From Symsagittifera roscoffensis (lineage: Eukaryota > Xenacoelomorpha > Acoela > Convolutidae), in NCBI RefSeq assembly GCF_963678635.1, contig NC_087071.1, positions 34,016,548 through 34,080,547 on the forward strand: a stretch of DNA of 64,000 nt. The letters are read 5' to 3'. The notes beneath the pieces are model-generated. The model did not search any database. It had not been told where the DNA came from and saw only the letters and a program-made list of their open reading frames with translations. Below, in pieces: positions 23,481-34,270 of the stretch (positions are counted from its first letter, which is position 1; every line of letters starts with the position of its first letter). The position numbers and the translations under genes were made by a program.

Positions 23481-25080
23481 ATATTTTTCGCATAAAGGCA
23501 ATTTCGCATAAAACAGAACAAGATTGCTGAGACCGGTGTTCCTCAAAAATTCGATTTTGCTTTGCTTGGAAAATAAATTTTTATAAAATTTTAAAAAACC
23601 ATTTTGTAAAAACTGGATGATAAGAGCAATTTTGATACAAAAGTCCAAAGTTGAGGAGAACTGATTATACCTTATATCGGTCGTTAAACGATTTCAGACA
23701 GTTTCCAACAAATGTTTGCAGGCAAAAAATTCAAGTTTTTCGCCTAAATTGTAGACAAAGCTGAGTCTTTTTACACAGACAAATCAAAAACCACAAGGAA
23801 GGTTTGCCGCAAAAATTGAATTAGTGTTTTTGTTATTAGATAATGCATAAACAATATAATTTCCTAAAACTGGCCACAATTTTCATACTAAAACTTTTCC
23901 GAAAAATTTTAACGCCAGATAAAGAAAACAACTTCTTCTTTCTCAAAATAGAGTGTGAAATAGTTTAGCTACCTGGAATATCTCAATTCGATCTGCAATT
24001 TGAACGCCTGTTAACCTATTGGGTTTATGATTTGAGTACTTTTTGGTTGTTGTCTTTTAAAACAAAACAAAATAAAAAGCAAAACATAAAATTATAAAAA
24101 CATTTTTTGTATCGGTGGAAAAAATATCTGTAATGCAGTTTTCGTTTATGGAAAAAATGCTAGTCATACAATTCCACTGATGAAGAAAGTCTCTTTAACC
24201 TTATGAAAAAATGCTACTCTCAAAAATTGTTTTCAAAGTTTTTGCTTCTTCTATTCAAAAGTATTGAACTTTACATAAAGCTATTTTCCATTATTAACAA
24301 TCATTTGACAAGCAGTTTGTTCAACAAGGTGTTCACAAGAATGCAACTTTTGACCAAACATGTCCCTATGACTAGCAAAAAAATAAGCATTCCCTACCCT
24401 CATTCTTTATCATGATTGAAACTTACGATGGCAGATCAAAATCATTTACTTTTTCAATCTAATTCAGTCCAGTTTGAAAAAAAAAATCAATGCTGTGCTG
24501 TGTTCATTTCAAGTGCTGATTCAATTTACAACAAAACGTAAAAGAGTCCAAACTAAAACATTGGTCTCTTGAAAAAAAGGGTAAATTTACACAATTGTAA
24601 TTTTAAAACCCGCATCTAAAAATCTCAGAGTGGTAACACAAACACACACGAAAACACACGTCGGTAAAACTAACAAAACTAGGCAAAAAAATAATTTGAC
24701 AATCCATCGAAAAAAAAATTGTGACCATTCCAGTCTATTATAGAGAAAATGTAGTGAAACTTTCCATTGTTGATCTTAGCTATACGGAAAAAAAATTTCA
24801 AAATTATTTTGGAAGCCTGCATAAAAAACTTATGCGCAACAATTTTTTCGTCACTTAAACAATTTTTTAAATGTTTTTTTTTCGAAGCAAAGCATGATTT
24901 TTGATCGTCTCAATAAGTTACATACGTTCCCTGAGTAGTTAATTTCGCGTATTCTAGATGATGACATTTTTCCAGCCCTCACATAGAAGGAAATTTTCAA
25001 AACACAGCCATTGTACCCAGATAAAAAATAATTTAAAAAAAAAAAAAACTTTTAATTGAAATTCAATTTAAGTGATATTC
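23481..25080. other. AT-rich intergenic DNA
   Basis: No gene recognised. The motif AAAAAATGCTAGTCATACAA occurs at about 24153 and again inside the palindrome at about 25232, so part of that element, or a relative of it, lies here. The 24203-24415 open frame is AT-driven and has no known motif. Confidence 0.4.
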
Positions 25081-25084
25081 AACT

Positions 25085-25555
25085 TTTAACAGACTTGGCA
25101 TCTAGCAAAAGGTAGTTTTTACTGCAACTTCAATGCAGTTTACCCTGTTGATTTTCTCAAGCGATGACATGTCGGTGTTTATGTTCAGTGCGAAACACGA
25201 TTATAAAGCAAAGCACAAAAAAAATACCACAAAAAAATGCTAGTCATACAATTCCAAAGTAAGGAAAAAATGCTTGTCAGACAATTTCACTAAATTAGTA
25301 GAAAAGAAAATTATGAAAATCACCTGATAAACTTGGTGTTCATGGAATGGAATTATGTGACAGGCATTCTTTCGATAGTACGGAGCAGTATGATTAGCAT
25401 TTTTTCATGTATTTTTTTGTGTTTTGTTTTTTAATCGTGCTTCGTCCTGAACACAAAAACCAATAAATCTTCGCATTAGAAAACCAGCAGGTTAAACTGC
25501 ATTGAAATTGCAGTTAAAACTGAATTTTGCTGAGTGCCAAGTAAATAAAACTTTA
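25085..25555. repeat. Large imperfect palindrome (foldback element)
   Basis: The left arm (about 25092-25285) and right arm (about 25350-25550) are inverted copies. ACTTGGCATCTAGCAAAA on the left faces the complement of TTTTGCTGAGTGCCAAGT on the right. CTTCAATGCAGTTTACCCTG faces the complement of a GTTAAACTGCATTGAAAT segment, and GCGAAACACGATTATAAAGC faces TTTTTAATCGTGCTTCG. The spacer is about 60 bp. No coding frame. It is probably a foldback or MITE-like element; its target duplication was not resolved. Confidence 0.75.
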
Positions 25556-26280
25556 ACGGAACAATTTTTTCGTTACAAAGCCTCTGTTTTGAAATATTCG
25601 GTACAGTTCTACCACCACAGAGAGCGGTCAATGCAACCCTCGACAAATTCATGAAAAAAGATAGTGCGGGGACTACGTTATTTGCAAAAACTCGAAAATT
25701 TTGCATGCAAATATCAAGTTTTGAGAATTTTTTTAAAATCAAAAACTGGTGTCGCGACTCGAATGAGAACTTTAAAAAATTTCCTCAGTTTTGATTTCTT
25801 TTTTGAAAAAAGAGTTAATTAAAAATTTTCATGAATGGAACTCGTATGAATAATCTTTTTATCCAAAAACTTAAAGTTTTGATGACCAAAATGATCTCAT
25901 TTAATTGAAAACTGAAAGCTTCTGATTTAAACTTATCTAAGATGTATAATTTCCAAAAACTAGATTTATGCAAGCAAAACATCTGTAGTTCACGCACGAG
26001 AGTCTTACTGAAGGCTATCTGTGATGGCAGAGTGTAAGCAGAACTTTTATAGTTTGAGTAACAACTTTTCGAAACATTTTGACTAGGCTATTGCACCAAT
26101 TTTAACCAGGATTGCTTTGATAATGTTATTTTGCCAGATTGCCTTAAATGAGCTGAACATAATCTAAACTAAAAAGAGGGTAATCCAGTAGATTCAAATT
26201 TTAGACCAATACCCTACTGCCACTAGTAATTAAACTCATATAGGCAACTAAGTGATATCATATTTCAAAACATTTGACTC
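25556..26280. other. AT-rich intergenic DNA
   Basis: No supportable gene, repeat or motif seen. The 60 to 88 codon frames on the minus strand look accidental. Confidence 0.4.
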
Positions 26281-26284
26281 ACTC

Positions 26285-27300
26285 AAAAAAAATTGGTTTT
26301 CGGTTCTCTTGTGGAACAGTTGACGAAATTTTCACGATCAAACAAAACTGACACAGAGCACAATCATACAATTGTAAAAAGCATTCGATAAAGTAGATCA
26401 CACACTTCTATTGGAAAAATGAACGTCCTATGGTCCAAAAAGAACATTTGGTTAGCTTTAATATCTTATTTGTGTCCTAGGAAGTAATATATAGCCAAAA
26501 AACACGCAAACTCATAACTAAAAGAACTTCGCTTCGATGTACATCAATTATTTATTCTTTGTCCACTGTTTTTTATAATTTTTGTGATTGATATCGAATA
26601 AAACCAGGAAAACACAAAATTTATACTATATGCAGATGACACTGTAATTAGGACATGTACACAGTTAAAAAATGGGCATGCTGAATACCAGGCTGCTGCG
26701 AATAAAACAGAAAAAAGGTTAAAAATAAAAACAAGTTTACACTGAATGCAGATAAAACAAAAACCTTATTAATTTTTAGCAAAACCAAGCGGAAAAGTTT
26801 AAATGATAAGCCAATTGACCAAAAGAAGTTTTTTTTGATATCTTAAATTTATATAGATGAACATTCGCGCAACCTAATTTACAGTATGACGTCTTGGCGC
26901 ACGGGCCCACAAAGAAGACCAAAGTTGGTTTTCTAGATACAAAAATGAGGCGCTTGTTCAGTATTATCTCACGAGCACACAAATACCAGTCAAACTAAAG
27001 TCAGAGATTGAGAAGTAAGTTTTTTTTTGCTACTGAACTCCATTTGTATGAAAAAGTTAGAACAGCGTCTAAACTCTCAGATGTGAAAAATCTCTTCAAA
27101 TGGTGAATGAGCTTATTGCTGATAATGCAGTGAACAAGGTTTCAGAGATGCGCAGAATAGCAGGAAGACTACCAGCAGGCGTACACGAAAACTCAATTAA
27201 GTCAATTGCTGTTGGGTTAGAAAAAATGATAACCCTTATCCTGAATCATCAACCTAATTTACTTAAAAACAAAAAGAAAAACCTTCATCATACGAAGTAA
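26285..27300 (+). pseudogene. Non-LTR (LINE-type) reverse transcriptase remnant
   Basis: Broken plus-strand frames keep RT landmarks in order: GFRFSCGTVDEIFTIKQ-like (from about 26297), KHSIK or KAFDKVDH-type sequence at about 26378-26400, an LYADDT-type box in TATATGCAGATGACACTG (26630-26648), and FTLNADKTKTLL (26738-26773). The last part includes an open 66-codon frame ending at 27300 (VSEMRRIAGRLPAGVHENSI). Stops and frame changes show long decay. The arrangement fits a jockey/CR1-like or related LINE; I cannot place the clade. Confidence 0.7.
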
Positions 27301-28035
27301 ACTTATTCAATCATTATTTATTAGCCTGCTTTAATAACGACTTCTTCTGAAAACTTTTTTTCTAATTAAGGTTCCATGATATTTTAGTTAAGTAAGACCC
27401 ATGATTTTCTTATTTTATTCCTCTTAAAGTTCCTTTTCCCGTTTTTTTTGGCAAAAACCAATAGAAATTGAAACTCAATTAGTAATGATTCATTTTGAAA
27501 ATTTGAGAGTTTATTCTTCATCCAATGTCAAACATTACCTAACAATTTTCTGCTCTGAGACACCTGTGAACGGATCTGTAGGTCCAATGGTGCTCTTCTA
27601 GGCTGTAGAAAGGTTGGAGTGGTTTGTAAACTTACGAACTACCCACAATGGAAATGCAATAAAACAATTTTTTGTTATAATTTTTATTATGATTATCATT
27701 ACGATTTTTATGAGCGTTCCTGCATTTTCAACCCGGATTTTTTGACTTCAGAAAAAAATGGTCCTAACATACTATAGACATAGTATTTGAAAGGGAGATA
27801 TCGATTTTCAACCATCTCTTTAAAACACTTTGAAACACAAGAGACAACATTATAATGAAACATAACAAAGTTATCAAAGAATACGAGAAGTCTGGCTCCA
27901 AAATTGTAGTTGAATCACAAAAACAAAAATGTAAATAATGAAAATGCAAAAAAAAGGGACTACTGAAAACACTTAAATGATAAAAGTTTAACACAAAATT
28001 AACAAAGAGAGTTGGTTTAGATTTTTTTAAGACCG
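27301..28035. other. Intergenic, possibly the 3' tail of the LINE remnant
   Basis: No gene recognised. AT-rich sequence follows the RT remnant and may include its 3' untranslated part; no clear poly-A tail or target duplication was found. Confidence 0.35.
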
Positions 28036-28165
28036 TACATGCAGTGGCGTGCGCAGAAGTTTTTCTAAGGGGGGCAGTTTTTCAAAAAATTTTAAAACTT
28101 TGCGCACCTTTTTTTAGGTCGATCAATTTGATTTTTCGAGCTCCCCGAAAATACTACGAGGTCCC
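28036..28165. repeat. hAT-like MITE fragment
   Basis: CAGTGGCGTGCGCAGAAGTT with AAGGGGGGCAGTTTTTCAAA, followed by TTTAGGTCGATCAATTTGAT and CGAGCTCCCCGAAAA, parallels the ends and interior of the MITE family at 10297 and 31310. The right end is missing. Confidence 0.5.
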
Positions 28166-28618
28166 TATTTTGTCAAATTTTTCGAAAAGCAAGCCAAAAA
28201 GACATTTAGATATATATTGCTTACATGTAGATATACAGTACTTTGTGTTTGTACATCTAGACGTAATTCGAACGTCATTCGAACGTAAATCTAGTCAATG
28301 AGTGTTAAAGAAAAGCATGTTTTCTTCATCGTTTATTTTTGTGCAGACTTGATACAAATCAATGTAATGAAAAATTAAAGATTAAAATTTGCTATTCGGC
28401 TGGGTTAAAGGTTATGGTTTCATTAAAGTGTACTTCATTATCTTCTTTTTAGTTCTTCTAATTAGTTTGCATTATTGGGCTAAAATTTTTTAAAATATTT
28501 AACCCGCTTTCAGTTTTAGTTATTTGTCATATATCCATTGGAACGCTCATATTCAAAGTTTGATATTATTTCGTTTTCAATTACTGATCGGAAGCGGTAA
28601 TTTAGAAGAATCGTCGAA

Positions 28619-30743
28619 ATGAGTAAATGTATGATTTGGACAGTTCCTAGAACAAAGGGAATAATCTTAGCAAAGTCACTTACCCTTAACGAAGACGTGA
28701 AATGCTTCTACGAACCATTTGCTTTCACATATTTCAAACAACTTGAGTCAAATTTCTCCGGTTTGAAAACGATTTTGACGACAAATTTCTTTGGGTCGAA
28801 GACAAGCTCCATTTTGAAAGATCACCCTGTTTACATACCTGACAGGTAAAAAGCGTATAAGTATAACAGCCAAGTCCCTCAAAAGGTTACAAAATCAAAA
28901 GGGTCAGTTCAATAAAGTCCAAAAGACCAGTTGACAAAATGTGCAAGCTGTAACCAAATCTATTTGATCTCAACTTTTTGAGTTGAAGCCAGAGGTAGCT
29001 TACTCATAGAGTAACTTCAGATAAAGGTACACCGTCTGCTCGTCAAGCTATCTTATTTTCGGATAGATTCGTGCAACTTCTTAGCCTAATACCGATCCTA
29101 ATCTTACTCTTATATCTCCTAGTCTCAATAGATCTAGTGTATACTGGTATTCGCGAGTTAGGTTTATGGAACTTGTTCTAAAGGAGAATAACTGTCTTCT
29201 AAGATTTATTGTTCAGACTTTCGATACGAAAGTAACGGAATATTTGTGCTCGGGGTGGGTTTTTTTTTCTTCAGACAAATGTCGACTTTTTAACTAGCCA
29301 TTTTTGACGGAACTTTTTTATATCATTCGAAAGCTATTGTTGTCCTGAGCTTAAATTTGAAAAGATATTTCACCTGTGATCATTTTTCGTAAAATTATGA
29401 GGGTTTGAAATTTGGCATTGAATGGATTTTATTGGGATTATAGTCGATTATTTTGTCATTTTATAGATGCTGACCATATTATGACAATATAATCGAGTAT
29501 GATCCATGGGCGCTCTGTGCGGGGGGGGGGGGGGGGCAATTAACACGCGATATATTTCGCGCTATTAACGCGTAAGTGGAGATTTAATCCGTCTTAGAAA
29601 TCGTTCCAAATTGGTTGAAAGAAGCTTGTTCGCCCTAGTTGATTTGTTTCACGGAGCGAAATCTATTGTTTTGTACTTTATATGGCGTGTGGGGGATAAT
29701 TTGCATAGAATTTTCAAATTTTAGAAAAAAAATTTTTTCATTTTATTTTATTTCATTTAATTCTTTTATGTAACTACTGCTCCATAAACGTTAAAAGGCA
29801 GTTGCAACTTTCAGGGCTTCGCCCTGATACGAGCAGTCTTTTTCAAATTGTTCTGGTGCTGAAATTACAAGTAGTTTCAGCACTACAAATAATTGTCAGT
29901 GTTAGTTATGGATCATGATTGGTTGGTAAGAAATAATTTATAGAGATAGTTTTATCAAGAATATAATTGGTTAAAAATACTAGTTTTAAACTGGTTCCAT
30001 TTTTTAAAGTTCAAGTGATTCTTTTTGTGTTTGATCAGCATCTTAGTAAGAAAAAACAATGGTCGATGAGATCTAGCCTTCGAACGGTGTATTTGGAATA
30101 GAAAATATAAATTTTGAATGATAATAATAAAAGAGTATTTAGGGGACCCAGATATTATACTTCTACCACGTTCTAGTTCATTTGAGCCATGGGTAGGCGA
30201 TCAATGTGTCAAACACGTCATTTTGATTCGTAACCCAATTGAATGTGCTTTATCGGCGTTACCTTTGGACGGGAAAACAATCCCTTACATCGAGTATTAT
30301 AGCCATCACGATTTCAACTTGGAACAATATTGGAGAGCGCTCTTGGACATGAAGAATTTCTAGAATCTTCTGGAAGAACTTTCAAAGTGTTTGATTCAAC
30401 AGATCTCAATGCAGAAACGTCTGAGCACTTTGTGAAACGTTTATGCGAGTTTGGCGAATTACCTTTTGATGCTGAAAGTTTGAAAAATATGCCAGCTTAT
30501 GAAGTGTTCCCAAAACACTGGTGGGTTCCCCCGGATCTACAAAAGAATAGGAATTGGGTAGCTCCAAAAACCAACTTTACAATTGACTTCTACGGCTCAG
30601 CATTGAAAGCTACTTCGTTCAGCTCAAAGAAGTCAGTCTTCACCGAGGAAAATTTGACCGTGCAGCAATGTGAAAACTTGAAAAAGTTGCTGAACACAAT
30701 TGAACCTATATTTAAAGAGCTGAAACTATACTGCTGTAATTGA
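28619..30743 (+). CDS. Sulfotransferase-like gene, at least two exons, probably disrupted
   Basis: Exon 1 (28619-28845) starts ATG and reads KCMIWTVPRTKGIILAKSLT then CFYEPFAFTYF. This resembles the N-terminus of sulfotransferase-family P-loop proteins, where the PR-x(n) segment binds the PAPS 5'-phosphosulfate; the usual Thr is not clear here. It ends at AG/GTAAAA. The second part (from about 30133) has KHVILIRNPIECALSAL, fitting the R-x(7)-S 3'-phosphate-binding motif, then LEQYWRALL. A frame change between about 30335 and 30360 separates this from TFKVFDSTDL, VKRLCEFGELPF, FPKHWWVPPDLQ and the C-terminus ending at TGA 30743. Exon phases do not join simply, so there is a missing small exon or a break. 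Repeat R1 fills the intron. A 3' fragment of a paralog lies at 51531-51735. Either a pseudogene or a sequencing indel is possible. Confidence 0.55.
29025..29170. repeat. Interspersed repeat shared with 61488-61650
   Basis: ACACCGTCTGCTCGTCA, TAGATTCGTGCAACTTCTTA, AATACCGATCCTAATCTTAC and CTCAATAGATCTAG(T/G)GTATAC occur here and again, in the same order, at 61493-61642. A companion block, CTGGTGCTGAAATTACAAGT, occurs at 29853 and 61710. The two loci may be copies of one element interrupted here by R1. Confidence 0.75.
29207..29840. repeat. Interspersed repeat R1, copy in the sulfotransferase intron
   Basis: It matches 46161-46687 along most of its length. It starts with a hairpin (CTTTCGATACGAAAG) and ends with another (CAGGGCTTCGCCCTG) followed by ATACGAGCAGTC. 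Internal blocks include GGAATATTTGTGCTCGGGGT, GATATATTTCGCGCTATTAA and TTTATATGGCGTGTG. This copy has an extra stretch (about 29405-29537) ending in a G run. No coding capacity; the terminal hairpins recall rolling-circle elements, but the canonical Helitron CTRR end is not evident. Confidence 0.7.
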
Positions 30744-31305
30744 TTGCTCAAAGAAGTGTTTGAGTTCCTATCAACAAACAAGACTATTCGATCACTGTGC
30801 TTTTTGCAGGGAAAAAGAAATCAATTAGATCAAAAATTCCAGCTCTTTACTACCAACTCTTAAGTACATTATATGTGTGTTTGAGTTTCAAAAAGAGCAG
30901 TTTTTCCAACACTGAGGAAAAAAATTATAATTTTATTTTGATATCGAAATCAAGAACAAAAGTGATCTAATATGGTACCCACTTGATTTTCCACGAATCA
31001 TTTTGTCAAGTCGCCAGAACTAAAAAAAATTCATTTAAATCAAAAAAATTGTTGCTGTGAGCGAAGTAAACGAACTTAATGCGAACATACGACAGACAAT
31101 ACGACCTCAAATGAGAAATTGGAGTGAAAAATTAATAATAGTCTGGAGATTCGATTGAGATTCATTTTAATAGATACCGTGTATTTATCAGTTGATCAAA
31201 GTCTAAGTATTTAATTCAATTTAATTTTACATCATGTTTTACGGATCGCTCGGAGAATACTTTTATAGGCGGAGTCATACACGTACTCCGCCTACCTCGG
31301 ATTTG
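30744..31305. other. 3' flank of the sulfotransferase-like gene
   Basis: No gene. The first 90 bp (CAAACAAGACTATTCGATCA, TTTTTGCAGGGAAAAAGAAA, CAATTAGATC) match the flanks after the paralog fragment at 51640-51720 and, more weakly, 54278-54345. Confidence 0.6.
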
Positions 31306-31309
31306 ACGC

Positions 31310-31625
31310 ATTCTGGGAAAAAGTTGGTGGAATAATCGAAAACTTTAACGACCTTTTGTTAGGTCGACCAAATTAATTTTCTGAGCTCTCTCAAGTCACA
31401 ATAAAGATCCTACTTTGACCAAATTTTCAGCAGCACAGGCAATTTTTTGAAAAAACAGGCAAAAAAGGCGTTAATAGGCACTTTTAGGAAATTGTTGACA
31501 AAAAAATCGCGTTTTTTGGCCTTCAGAAAAGTTTTAGGGTCAGTCAGCAACAATGTCAACGTGCGGGAATTTTAGTGACAGAACCCTGGTGGATCCCCTG
31601 ATCCCGTTGGCTGTCCTCTCCAAAA
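31310..31625. repeat. hAT-like MITE copy, inverted
   Basis: Seen in the opposite orientation to 10297-10737: GGTCGACCAAATTAATTTTC, TGAGCTCTC, AAAACAGGCAAAAAAGGCGT, GACAAAAAAATCGCGTTTTT and GGTGGATCCCCTGATCC follow the order of that element's complement. The ends are eroded and no target duplication was found. Confidence 0.6.
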
Positions 31626-31694
31626 TTTAATGCAGTATGAATAGTTTGATTCAATTTTTTTCTGACTACAAAAAAAATCATTTTGCATGATAAA

Positions 31695-31906
31695 TGATAA
31701 AATGTTCCTTTGTTACGGTTAATTCTACTTAGTTACAAATAAGATATGTTTAAAAAGTGAATTAATCTCTAAGTTAAAACATTAAAAAAGTGAACGGTCA
31801 TTCTCTCCGTCGGAGAGAATGAAGATAGCAAGGTCAAATTAAGATTAACCAGTTAAGATACTTTAAAGTAATTAGTGAAATAAAACAAATGGTAAGAATC
31901 ACAACA
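31695..31906 (-). repeat. 3' LTR of the Ty3/gypsy element
   Basis: 212 bp. Read on the minus strand it begins TGTTGTGATTCTTACC and ends CATTTTATCA. It contains the palindrome CATTCTCTCCGACGGAGAGAATG. A purine-rich CTAAGGGGAA lies just before it on the minus strand and may be the polypurine tract. Confidence 0.9.
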
Positions 31907-32197
31907 TTCCCCTTAGTGGGAAAAAAATTAAGTACTAAGCGCCATGATACCTAACATGTTATCTAACCCTTTTTCTCCCTCTCGAGAAGTCCGACAAAAT
32001 GAAAATTTAAATACTGCACGGTTTAACAAAATGTAATTTTAGTGCTCCGAAGGAATTACTGGATTAGAAAGGATAATAAAATTCCTAAATCCGGCGGATT
32101 GTAATCAGTAGTTACAGCTAGGTAAGCTCTAATTGCACTTAGACGAAATGGAAGTACAAATAAATGGCTAAATGCGAGTTTTAAAGTTTGATTGAGT

Positions 32198-33009
32198 TTA
32201 GCTGTCCCCTTCCATGAATTTTTCTAGCTCGGCGTTGAAAATTTCACTATCTAAGTCGATGTAATTTTCAAAGCAGTTCACGGCATCTCTCAGAGAATCG
32301 TCGGTAGAGGCGATGGAGAATTGATCGGGAGATTGGGTGTATGCTAGATCCGGTGTACTGTCTTCCGGTAGTGTGTTGCAGATGTGGGTCTGATTATCCA
32401 AGGGATTCTCTCTGAATGTTTGTGTGGGGAGCTCGAGTTGTCATCCTCGTCCAGAGATATAGGGTTAATAGCGGAGCCTGATTGGTTTTCTAACTCATCT
32501 ATAATATCTATGTAATATCGCTTACCATAGAATTGTGGGGGACCAACATTTCGACTTGAACGTCGTAAAATAAGTTCGTTACCGGTGGTAGTAGTTTCCT
32601 TAGGATGTCTTTCCTCGCTGGTTCCAATTTCATCGGAGGAGTCCTCTATCTCGAAAACTGGGAAATCGAACGGTTTTTCTCCTACCAATGGTTTTGTCAA
32701 ATCCGAAGGAATGTTAGGGGTCTCCGTTGTCGTGGCCGTAGAAGGTTCGTCAGGTGGGTGTGAGGTAGTTTGAGGTGCTGGTTTTATACTAATTGGGCAT
32801 TCCGCTGTGTCTGAGAGTTGAGGTTGTTCGTCTAAAATCTCAGGTTTTATATTAGTTTGATATGTTTTAGGGTCTAATGATGAGGTAGGTTCTTTGTTAA
32901 AATTGTCGTTATCTGAAATGAAGCGTTTTCTTATCATTTCTCTACATGGAAAACCTCCCGCAATCCATTCCCAATCGCTAATGTCCGACGTGTCCGACGG
33001 AATGAACAT
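32198..33009 (-). CDS. Retrotransposon pol C-terminal tail (Ty3/gypsy)
   Basis: A 221-codon frame (33009-32344) and an overlapping 67-codon frame (32401-32198) in another register. The protein is acidic and rich in Ser, Thr and Pro, with DTSDISDWEWIAGGFPC near the start and LILRRSSRNVGPPQFYGKRY near residue 150. An RRSSRN-x-PP motif often ends retrotransposon pol proteins after integrase. The stop of the first frame lies close to the overlap, so a further frameshift is likely. No transmembrane segment is seen, so it is not an obvious Env. Confidence 0.65.
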
Positions 33010-33327
33010 GGATTCGTCACCTGCTAAACATCCAGTATTCGACGTCGAGGCTTTATTTCGATTCTTCTTCGATTTGTTGGATTTTGAAGGCTGGTTCGTT
33101 CCTCTAGATCTGGTGGTGACCGGGGTGAGCGACTCTGTGTGTCTTCCTGTCTTAGTGTCTGGTGTCCGCGTCTGTTGTGTCTTCGGTTTGTAAGAATTTC
33201 TTGGACCTACTTGTAAATCACCGTTAGAGAAAAAAGGAAAGGAGATATTTCCTTTGAATGAACGAATTGTAGAGGATTTAGACTTTGGAATGGCGATGTC
33301 CGACTTTCTAATAATTTTTCCGTCGGA

Positions 33328-34270
33328 TCATTCAACCGTGGATTTTGTTGAGTTTATTATTTTCTGGCCTAGTTGTTTATAGAAGGGGTTTCCGTTTATA
33401 CTTCCGTTAGTTTTCCGTAGTAATTTACCTTTAAACGGACTGTTTAAGGGCACTCGGGATGATGGAGGTTTTGAAGTAGTAGGAAGGTCTGAATCGTAGC
33501 CTTTCTCCAACGGTGACTGGTTCTTTTTCGGTATGAGGGAGTCTTTGTATCCGTCCTCTATCCGATCGTCAGCGTTCCAGTCGAGGGCCCTTTCTCTGCT
33601 TACGATCGACTTCCCTTTGTCTAAAAATCCACCGGATAAATTATTAGATGCCAATTGTTTCCAGATCGTGTTCGATTTTCTATTAAAGTGTATTTCGAAC
33701 GGTGAGCATCTAATTTTAGATTGGAAGGATGATCGTAGATTCCAAATAATTTTCGAAATGGCGGTTTGTAATGTAGGTTTTTGTTGATCCAATGACATTG
33801 CTAATAATTTTATTTTTACAGTATGAACAAGTTTTTCTACAAGACCGTTAGAACGATGGTCTCCAACTGTACAAAATATTAGTTTGATATTAAGAGAATT
33901 GCAAATAATTTAAAATCCTGACTAGTAAAGCAGGATGCGTGGTCGACCCGAATAGATTTTGGAATCCCATGGAGATAGAAATAATCTTGAAGAAATTCGA
34001 TTACTGTGTTTGATGACGTTGAAGATGTAATTTTTGCTGAAGGGAATTTTGAAAAACGATCTATACACAATAAGATGTATTTATTGTTTCCCCAGTTGTT
34101 ATCTAGTGGGCCGGCAAAGTCAAGATTTATTTCCTCATTAGGTTCGAATAAGGTCGGAAGTTCGCTAATTTGTGTAGTTGGTATGATGCTTTTTATATTC
34201 TTACCGGTTTGAGTGCATTGTGTGCAATTAATCCCGTGGAAGTAAATTTGTCGATATATGTGTGGCCACC
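33328..34270 (-). pseudogene. Ty3/gypsy integrase, frameshifted
   Basis: After the RT/RNase H frame leaves register near 34271, the integrase continues in other frames. These cover the His-Cys zinc-binding part (about 34320-34200), CIDRFSKFPSAKI with the first catalytic Asp (34070-34030), SIRVDHASCF with the second Asp (about 33955), and SNGLVEKLVHT with the probable catalytic Glu (about 33850). The last frame (33798-33328) carries EIHFNRKSNTIWKQLAS and a basic C-terminal region. One-base changes near 34271 and 33895 break the reading frame. Confidence 0.8.

Noticed and set aside
29519-29537. G run as a possible telomere or quadruplex signal
   Set aside because: A single homopolymer inside repeat R1; similar C runs occur in the MITEs and look like slippage tracts.
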